A stretch of DNA of 64,000 nucleotides from Cyclina sinensis (lineage: Eukaryota > Mollusca > Bivalvia > Venerida > Veneridae). Below are positions 59,201-64,000 of this stretch, piece by piece; the stretch's first letter is position 1, and each line of letters opens with the position of its first letter. The DNA lies in contig JAAONU010000011.1 of the NCBI GenBank assembly GCA_012932295.1, forward strand, positions 16,142,136-16,206,135, read 5' to 3'. The notes under the pieces are model-generated. The model had not been told where the DNA came from. It made no database searches and saw only the letters and a program-made list of their open reading frames with translations. A program made the translations under genes and the position numbers.

Positions 59201-61362
59201 AAGTTATGTTTGTAAAAAGAAAATTTGATTTTGAAAACAGAGATTTGAACCAAGTAAAATGATTCTTAATCATTGTATCAAGGGAGCAGCTCTGTATGAG
59301 GTAAACAAATGGCACTCACCAGGAATAATGTAAATGTAACAAACATTATAATAAATAAACATTCATATTTCCCATGTGTTATTTTAGCCGATTGTGAAAT
59401 GAAGGTAAAATTCAAACCTCAGAATGCTTTTATACACTTGTCTCGGGGCTGCTTTGACTTAGTTATATGCTTTAAAGCACTTTTCTGTAGAAACGGAAAT
59501 CTACACTTAGTTATCAGAAAAAAAGATTATAATTAGAAATACAGGCAGGCTGATTATGTAAACCAGATTGATCGAATGTTTTGTTTTAAACAAGAATTAA
59601 AAAAAATATCTGAAGTCTACTCAAGATTGTTTAAGAGGTGACAGTGCATGAAATAGTGGAGGGATTTTACAAGTTTTTAATTCTTCAGATGAATGTTTTG
59701 AAGAGGATTGGATTGCACTTCATAATTTCATGCCAGGCAAACAGAAAAGCTTATGCAACTAGTATAATATACAAAATATATTTGCTGCATAAAACACGCA
59801 TATGATCAAAATCTGGTGCCATATGCAGTATAATTGTAAGTCAGTATAAATAAAGGCTGTTGGATAGTATAATTCTTATTGCACATGGTCATCTAAATGC
59901 TAGTTGCATAAGCCTAAATTCTGTATGCTTAACTGGCCTTGACTGGAATAATGTGGAAAATTGATCGCTATGTGTAATTTTCTCTTTATTATGGAAAAAA
60001 ATGGAAATTTTCCAACATAAGATTTGAAAAATGTCATGATTCATGTTCCACTTGGAATTAGCATGGGTTTAAGATTATATTCTGAGCATTCATTTTAGTC
60101 AGTAAATAAAAGTAAAATGTTTTTGATTTTTATCATAAAAAGTTTATATATACATGTATACAGGACTGGGAATTCTTTGTTGTGCAATGTTCTTTCTTTT
60201 ATTTTTATTTATTTTATTTTTTTTTAAACAAGTTAGCTGACTTGATGATTATATTCCCACAAAATGAAGATTGAAAGTGGGGGAGGGGTATGCTGAAGTC
60301 ACCTTGCCCATGCATGCATGTGTGCATCCTTGTATTTGTTCGAAAATAAATCTATAACTGTATCAATAATGGATGGATTTAAAAAAAAAACTTGGCAGAC
60401 ATGTTCACCTACATAAGACAATATGTCATGCGCAAGACCCAGAGTCCTACCACTAAGGTCAAGGTCACACTTAGAGGTGAAAGCTCAAAAGTTGGGTGCT
60501 TTTTAGTGTCTGTTCCATAACTGTCAGTTACGGACAGATTTCAAAAATACTTGGCAGTAATGTTCACCAACACGAGACGATGTGTCATGCACAAGAACCA
60601 GGTCTTTACCTCAAATGTCTAGGTCAGACTTAGATGTCAAAGTTAAGAAGTTCAAAATCTGGAACAATCATTTGCTGACTCTGAAGTTTGGTCACAATAC
60701 TGTAAGAAATGCACAGTTAAATATATATTTATTGTTTTTAACCTTACTGGAATTCTAAATGAACTGAAAATGTAAGTGCTGTACATACAGAAAAAGTTTC
60801 TGACTGTAAATCTTATGGTTGCATCCAAATGATTTTGCATGCATACATGTATATTGCATGAATGTTTCAATTTCTACAGTCAGAACATGTCAGTTTTTTA
60901 TATAGACATGAGAGTTTTCAGATTTAGTAATCTTGGCCACAAGATGTTTGTACAAAGATTGGAACAGCAGGTGTCAACTGTGAGGGCACTTGATACTTGA
61001 AATGTGAAAATATTAAAATGGCAGACTTGCATCATATAGTGAAATAAATGTGGCTCAGAACAACTCACTTGTATTCATTACTAAGAATGTTTTATAAAAT
61101 CACAAAAAATAATTTAGACAGAGATTGCTTGGAAAATAGACTGGGCAGCCATCAATTTAAAGTACAATTATCTAATTCAATTCATGGTTTGCAAAGTGAA
61201 ATGCATCTCACATTGGCAACACCTGAAATTTGCATTTAACTGTAGCAAAGTTCGGCTATAAAATACATTTTTGTTTTGTGTACAATTTCTTTTTACTGAT
61301 CATTCATCTGTTTTCAGGCCTCCTCACAAAGCAGTTTAAATGAAGCAGGAACGTCAGTGTGA
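32245..61362 (+). CDS. RRBP1: Ribosome-binding protein 1 / kinectin family protein (ER membrane coiled-coil protein)
   Basis: An ER-membrane protein that in vertebrates binds ribosomes, microtubules or kinesin. Exons: 32245-32902, 33185-33318, 33727-33799, 34124-34242, 34795-34973, 37107-37281, 37688-37912, 38255-38359, 38638-38792, 40163-40274, 40966-41061, 47583-47672, 48061-48150, 50404-50583, 51038-51130, 51855-51914, 52817-52882, 54584-54667, 54933-55013, 55656-55829, 56151-56195, 58068-58145 and 61318-61362. The total is 3117 nt (about 1038 aa) with all phases consistent. The start context is gagccATGG. Residues 6-27 are a membrane helix, followed by SAFTMKEKTFEEVIAEQKRE (the family signature), a Lys/Glu-rich segment, and then coiled coil to the end. 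LREKNWKAMDALEKSEKSV, LFPDISV and VKKLQEQL are family blocks. The C-terminus is NEAGTSV. The decapeptide ribosome-binding repeats of mammalian p180 are absent. A LINE lies antisense in intron 11. Exon 17 (52817-52882) is the least certain. Confidence 0.88.
34325..34415. repeat. Three-copy 30-31 bp tandem repeat (RRBP1 intron 4)
   Basis: The unit tagattatcattataacatg plus gtgcaaatgc starts at 34325, 34355 and 34386, with minor changes. Confidence 0.75.
36541..36990. repeat. Tandem units of about 150 bp, dispersed bivalve-type repeat (RRBP1 intron 5)
   Basis: Three units repeat 'catcaccagtagatgacccc', 'tgaggtcattaggtcaaagg', 'aaaaacggtttctgatcaat', 'aactagagaacgctttgacc' and 'caccaaacttggtatgctgg'. 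The array ends with a fixed tail, caagcagttaggtgctgccg, then ttttacaaacatttcttg. The style is the same as the other array-plus-tail repeats here, with different sequence. Confidence 0.8.
38337..38429 (+). repeat. Triplicated 31-bp unit spanning the exon 8 splice donor of RRBP1
   Basis: Exactly three 31-bp copies start at 38337, 38368 and 38399. Each contains the exon's last bases and CAG|GTAT. The predicted exon end is 38359; duplicate donors lie after 38390 and 38421. Reading past the first donor meets TAG at 38363-38365 in frame. Confidence 0.85.
38800..39840. repeat. Dispersed repeat with about four internal units of 150-160 bp (RRBP1 intron 9)
   Basis: Between about 39040 and 39655, four units share 'gtgcacctggggttttgttt', 'gcagcttgtcacagtatgac', 'atggcctttgaaatagtaaa' and 'gtagctcctgaagtattt'. 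The left side begins after a G-rich tract with tacccttgtccatctgtctg. The right flank is tgtctgtttgttctttctgac. Confidence 0.7.
41422..44868 (-). CDS. LINE ORF2: AP endonuclease-like, reverse transcriptase, CCHC-type C-terminus
   Basis: The open frame is 1148 codons with no internal stop. It has no ATG until 44691, which would remove the first endonuclease motifs, so the functional frame must begin right after the ORF1 TAG. In order: FLSWNIEGF and GVQETWD (endonuclease), GDFNARTS, then NSESSHLPIS where family members usually have S-D-H (here S-S-H, a possible loss of a catalytic Asp). RT motifs are VIIPLHKKG, NNYRGIALLDVFSKV, QAGFRAG, FIDFQKAFDS, GLRQGCSLSPVLF and FADDIAL. After a thumb region comes RSSAHNLMIEKGRH and C-X2-C-X8-H-X4-C near the end. 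The product would nick DNA and copy the element RNA at the target. Confidence 0.93.
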   Translation of the reverse strand, partial: DEGQSSTLKTDFINFLSWNIEGFKSKIFTYDIFDFFKTYDVIGVQETWDCDTDYYKSYFMNYTVFSCAAKKPCVGGRPMGGISVFVKKYISNYFKRVCNEFDFGLMLLIDKSLFSLDRDVLYVSLYFPPESSPFYTGIAMSGLQQLEQLIIKNNLLDSELLLCGDFNARTSNLCDYTTCSDNIPELKEFNDIFDNDIGIERVSLDKKTNKFGHELLDFCKVFSCYIVNGRFGSGGDGYTFINQNGCSIIDYFIVSRNIYELITMFEIQANSESSHLPISLGVKTVPCVSKKNNSKNEDLFYDLHKDNSEEYLNCLSENILNGCFTTLDTMLGDQNTDINTVVQEFETAIYNSSVKYQRVKRKKPRCNNNWFDLECKKAKQATRRLLRRFRLQRSDQNLNSYIESKCKYKNVCRQKRLLFNRKYINTVESSVNNSRKFWYEIKKVLNKPKPEAYISLDTWYEHFSSLFSSRNTEENINENFEGSFGVNMNFDEIEHLIFNSDITDEEILQGINSLNINKAHDGNIIPQHLIYGVNVLLPYIRKLFQRLFTRGEFPASWAKSVIIPLHKKGSYNNPNNYRGIALLDVFSKVYISIITKRITFYVEAYSRLSETQAGFRAGYTTVDNAFVLYSIVNKYLSMKGKTVYVAFIDFQKAFDSVERGLLYDVLKRNGIKGHLFEAVQQIYSSVKACVRSNQGVSNVFTCPIGLRQGCSLSPVLFAMFINELYSMLCDNNIRGIQLFPDIVEIFILMFADDIALIADTVVGLQKQLNILYQFCSKSKLVVNITKTKILVFKRGGQLARREKWTYNGSQLDIVNGFTYVGIYFSNRLSMYKMAEAMSIKAKKVLICILNSFQHVPCLPFKTFFKIFDSKIVSVMLYGSELWGLKKPHCIESLQIYACKRFLNVNKTACNDAILGDTGRFPMSVYSSKRCIKYWVRLLNLPRHRYPRLCYEMLMYNDNLGYNNWVSDVRDNLYSNGFGYIWEAQNVINPKMFLLQYVQKLTDQALQDWNARCRENSKLCHYINFKQCFKVEKYINAIDVDKFRRCFANFRSSAHNLMIEKGRHFNITREDRVCIYCETIIEDEYHFMIICPLYSNLRSMYLPVYYFQYPSVEKFYDLMSTENVSLLRNLSMYIYNSFKEREQLMKIYS
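44869..46029 (-). CDS. LINE ORF1: hydrophobic N-segment, 2A motif, coiled coil, RNA-binding domain
   Basis: 386 aa. The start is the ATG at 46027-46029 (context gaaaATGG); a slightly longer open frame begins only with TTG. Residues about 43-72 are hydrophobic and could be a membrane or signal-anchor segment. They are followed by SKRLLTLSADIEMNPGP, whose last eight residues (118-125) match the 2A consensus D-V/I-E-x-N-P-G-P exactly. In 2A peptides the ribosome skips the G-P bond, which would release a 124-aa N-product and a downstream protein beginning with P125. Residues about 130-215 have heptad-like spacing (coiled coil). About 220-315 (LRIFGLEE, ISAKRVGE, PRMVIAKFEN) resembles the RRM-like region of LINE ORF1 proteins. 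The C-terminal tail is basic, then acidic. It ends GSKK, then TAG, directly ahead of ORF2 in the same frame. Confidence 0.88.
   Translation of the reverse strand: MGVDINIYRARIGLFALCCKARQKRPKYGKYNKFTKGEDIHLRTFVCGLYALFGVLAMYSVVWSHTWLINNYAVANANICSWSVPSVYGTMRGDIPSCNSYGEYFEYYSKRLLTLSADIEMNPGPDENTRLILQAIAETKDEVKGVKYQVDCVQRELGSLREEIASIKSKVDCLEYGQEVLANDVASLSLADDLKEERLTNIEIQLNLIEAERLKPSLRIFGLEETESDIKSLKSVIVENVFDVIGKPDMFNESCLISAKRVGEIQDEQPRMVIAKFENSDDKFEIFKFREVLRGRGIRVSNDLSFLQRKQVKEARKKGLFAYFKNGKLVTFKHSANQANAEFDGNTRVFKRARRFGEKNQEGIEEDMETVMTEEEKGNDLQGSKK
45655..45678 (-). other. 2A (ribosome-skipping) motif in LINE ORF1
   Basis: The codons give D-I-E-M-N-P-G-P, with upstream LLTLSA fitting the leucine-rich lead of 2A peptides. 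Such motifs are known in some APE-type LINEs of invertebrates. Activity here is predicted, not shown. Confidence 0.85.
46146..46173. repeat. 13-bp direct duplication in the LINE 5' UTR
   Basis: gaacaatagatac occurs twice in immediate succession. Confidence 0.7.
46430..47582. other. Remainder of RRBP1 intron 11
   Basis: Intronic sequence between the LINE and exon 12. Nothing recognisable was found in it. Confidence 0.5.
48775..49260. repeat. Dispersed repeat with 2-3 units (RRBP1 intron 13)
   Basis: Units of about 160-190 bp share 'tctgtatctcttgaa', 'gtgcagagg..aggtttcag', 'ggatcaaggtcaaggtt' and 'atgtgtgaatattt'. The left flank includes gtcgggcctaagggtgtctg. Confidence 0.65.
52122..52389. 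repeat. Possible small element bounded by inverted GCTCACCTGA (RRBP1 intron 16)
   Basis: GCTCACCTGA at 52122-52131 and TCAGGTGAGC at 52380-52389 are perfect inverted 10-mers, 268 bp apart. The same 10-mer marks repeat ends at 13695 and 24209. The interior is not recognised. Confidence 0.45.
58502..58519 (+). other. Candidate 18-nt microexon of RRBP1
   Basis: Acceptor tttatttttggtcag and donor ATG|GTGAGT enclose 18 nt in phase 0 (A-Q-L-G-V-M) between exon 22 (ends 58145) and the last exon (starts 61318). Including it lengthens the protein from about 1038 to 1044 aa without a frame change. RNA evidence is needed. Confidence 0.5.
60270..60660. repeat. Dispersed repeat, two units (RRBP1 intron 22)
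   Basis: Two units share 'acttggcagacatgttcacc' / 'acttggcagtaatgttcacc', 'atgtcatgc.caagaacca' and 'aggtcaaggtcacacttaga'. The left flank has an AG-rich tract and cttgcccatgcatgcatg. Confidence 0.65.
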
Positions 61363-64000
61363 CATCACTATGATGACATCATTGCTATGGTTACATCACC
61401 TTGTGGAGAAGCTAGATAACATCAGTAATGTTCGTTTGGCGGAGCTAGCTGGTTTAACAAATACACCTTTTAACATTTTGACGTCAAAGTTATGTATTTG
61501 TGCTATGCAATAATTTCTTTAAAAATGCTTCATTTTATATTAGATGACATTCAAACCTCAACATAGAAATTGGGACCAAGTGAAAGTCTTCGAAGTTTTA
61601 TAATTTTTCGTTATTTTAACTGATTTTGTTTTATTCAGTAGTTATGCTTAGTTTTAAGTCAAGAAAAACGACATGTTTTCTGTTATGTTTTTTTTTTGTG
61701 TTTTAAGTTGTTGGAGGGGCATGAAAAAAAGAGATGATTGTTTTCGCTTTACACCGTTAGGTTCGGAGGATAAACCATACTGTCGAACCTCTTGTGGAAA
61801 AAAGGGCACATTGATTTTTTTCAGGCCTTGGGGATATTACTTCTTTATGCATTTCGTTTTGCTAGCAGTTTAATGCTATAGATGTAAATGATTTTAAGCT
61901 TAAGTTTGTAGATTAACATTGAGAGTTATTACATGTATCTGGAAGGATAAATAATCTAGCTAAAGTTATAGCACTGCTTTTAAAGAAGTAAAGTTATGGT
62001 TCTGTGTAACTTTATACATCTCATCAGGCGGTACTTTCTTTTTCTGAGTATAAGCATTGAAACTAAAATTTATTGAGTGTCCTTGAATGGTTACTTTATG
62101 TGTCAGGAGAATATGGCATGACTCGTTTTGTTGCAGCTGTATACTAGCCATGTCCTTGTCAAAATAGAATATAAAACAGGCACTCTTCATCTACAAATGA
62201 AAAGATGCTGACTTAATGGTAGATTTTTCATGATTTTATGGATATGTAATTTCTATAAATCATAAAAAAATGTCAGGTTGCAATATTTCTGGCTTTTCTT
62301 AAATATGCTTTCCCCTGATAGGTCTCAGCAAAGTTTTGAAGCTGATTGTCTTGGCAAGGCTTTATTCTTATGCCAAGTTGCCAAAAATAAAAAAAATATT
62401 TAGGCGACAAAATATAAATTTGCCTGAATTTAACTGATACATAAATGCTGTAGTGTTTGCTTGAGGTTTTTGAAAAAAAGAAGTAATAGTAAAAAATAAA
62501 CAAAAACAAAGTGTTCTTTTTTTAATATTGTTTCCTTATGGAAGGATTATTTTAACTGCCTTCATATTTAGACTTCTTGCACATTAACTAGACAAGGTTG
62601 TGATAATATCTTAAGTAAGACAAATACCTTTAATCAAGAAGATTTAAATGAAATGTATGACTGTATGAATCCATATTGGGATTCCTTTTTTTTCTTTTAA
62701 CTAACATATTCAAAGGATTTTTTTTAGACAGGGTATGTGAAGCGGTGTATGAAAGAAAATATTGGTAAATTATATGATCTGAAGTTGCCAAACCTTTTGT
62801 TCAAGTGTGTATCTATTTCAGTAACATTTCTAATATATTAGAATGAATTAACCTCTTTACATGTTGTATTATACTAATTCCTATACAAGACTGAATTACT
62901 TTCCTGTTCATTATTTAGATAGAATTATGTGTTTTTGCCATATTTTTCACTGTGATAGAAATTAAAAAAAAAACTCAATAAAGTAAATGTTAATATATAA
63001 TTATGCTGGTAACAAGCTAAATACCGTAGATAGGTGATGTAGTATGTAGACTTGCTGAAATAAATTGTACAGTCAAGAAAAAGAGTTATTTTCTTTTGTC
63101 ATTATGTTAATACATTGTATATTACTTTAGCTTAAGTCTTATTCATTGCTCAGACAAACATACCAGTTCATATACTGAAATGGAATCTGAAATTTTACCA
63201 TAAGATTTCTCATGCAATGGATAAAAGGTATTTTCATTGGCTATTCCTTTGCTAAATTCCAGTTGTTTGATTTAAAATGGAAGGCTTTGAAAATATTTAA
63301 GAAATTTGAATTAAAAATCAAAGTTAAAGAACAAACATTTTATTTATAGTTTTGGTAGAAAGAGCATTATATTGTGATAAAATGTTACTTGTTTGTAATG
63401 AGTTACCTGAAATAATTCATGCCAGCATGAAAATTTTATATAGAAAACTGTATCAGATCACCATAAACTTCCTTTTGGTACAACTTGTACATTTAATGGT
63501 ACTGCACAAACGCTTTTAATTGTGAATTTGGAAGTTTACCCATCACAGATATATATATATATATCTGATTGGCCTTAAATCACTCAATAAATTACTTATT
63601 GCTCATCGGCTTTGACTAGACATTTGGCATTCTGCTTTTGATAAGAATGCCTTTAATATCGAGTCATACATTTTTTGCAGAATTTTAATCACCATGTGTA
63701 TCTATAAAGGAATGTATCCTAGAATCTTAAGCTAGTAAGAATAATGGATCTATGTCAAAAATTTCAGGCTCATTTGAAGGCAGCTAGTATTTGCTTGCTA
63801 CCTATAAGTATTCAAGATTTTTGTATCTTTAAAATGTAGACATTCTGTAAAAGAAAACTGAAACTTAATGCTGAAGGAGAAAATTACTAAACCTTTATCT
63901 GACTAGAAAGTGCATTTGTTGCCACAAGTAAAAAGGAATATTTGTTAGTTATTGATGAATAAAGGCTCAAATAACAGTACAAATGTGACAGTCTCTGTAA
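61363..64000 (+). other. Probable 3' UTR and flank of the RRBP1-like gene
   Basis: No coding sequence was found here. The first convincing polyadenylation hexamer on this strand is AATAAA at 62977-62982; others lie near 63587 and 63957, so the UTR may be 1.6 kb or longer. An (AT)n tract is at about 63549-63565. Confidence 0.5.
62977..62982 (+). terminator. Candidate polyadenylation signal for RRBP1
   Basis: AATAAA after an A-rich run and followed by a T-rich stretch, about 1.6 kb past the stop codon. Alternatives exist further downstream. Confidence 0.4.

Noticed and set aside
61673..61873. 66-codon plus-strand open frame after the RRBP1 stop
   Set aside because: It lies in the probable 3' UTR with no recognisable domain; its length is compatible with chance.

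Overview
This window looks like nuclear DNA from a bivalve mollusc. It is AT-rich and intron-rich, with canonical GT/AG introns. It is full of dispersed repeats of types I associate with clam and oyster genomes: repeats with internal arrays of roughly 150 bp and terminal hairpins, tRNA-headed SINEs, small palindromic MITE-like elements, and APE-type LINEs. The bivalve assignment is inference from repeat style and protein similarity; I could not run a search.

Layout. (1) 1-7.8 kb is gene-poor. It holds a 5'-truncated LINE (3330-5240) and a SINE (5622-5760). (2) 7846-13002 holds two tandem paralogous class A GPCR genes on the minus strand. Each has two coding exons, and in both the intron splits the DRY motif in phase 2. 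(3) 13.0-23.9 kb is a repeat-rich desert with a decayed LINE (14570-16330), a hairpin-ended repeat (16640-17700), a second SINE (18963-19125) and 4 kb of AT-rich sequence with no gene. (4) 23966-31380, minus strand, is a complete 7-exon enolase-phosphatase E1 gene (ENOPH1, methionine salvage). All its splice phases close, and it encodes about 334 aa with an unusual acidic C-terminal tail. A 19-copy 36-bp minisatellite lies in intron 4. (5) 32245-61362, plus strand, is a gene of the RRBP1 (p180)/kinectin family. It has 23 coding exons plus a candidate 18-nt microexon and encodes about 1038-1044 aa: an N-terminal membrane anchor, a lysine-rich segment, a long coiled coil, and a C-terminus ending in TSV. 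It lies head-to-head with ENOPH1. (6) An almost complete 5.2-kb LINE is inserted antisense in its intron 11 (about 41274-46429). (7) 61.4-64 kb is probably its 3' UTR and flank.

The most interesting system is the 5.2-kb LINE. Its ORF1 carries a perfect 2A-type ribosome-skipping motif (D-I-E-M-N-P-G-P) just after a hydrophobic N-terminal segment. ORF2 lies in the same reading frame as ORF1, separated by a single UAG and with no usable AUG before the endonuclease motifs. As read, the element is one long frame, [membrane segment]-2A-[coiled coil/RNA binding]-UAG-[endonuclease-RT], which suggests two successive recoding events.

All exon borders were derived by eye from splice consensus, phase closure and protein continuity. 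No alignment, RNA evidence or database search was available.
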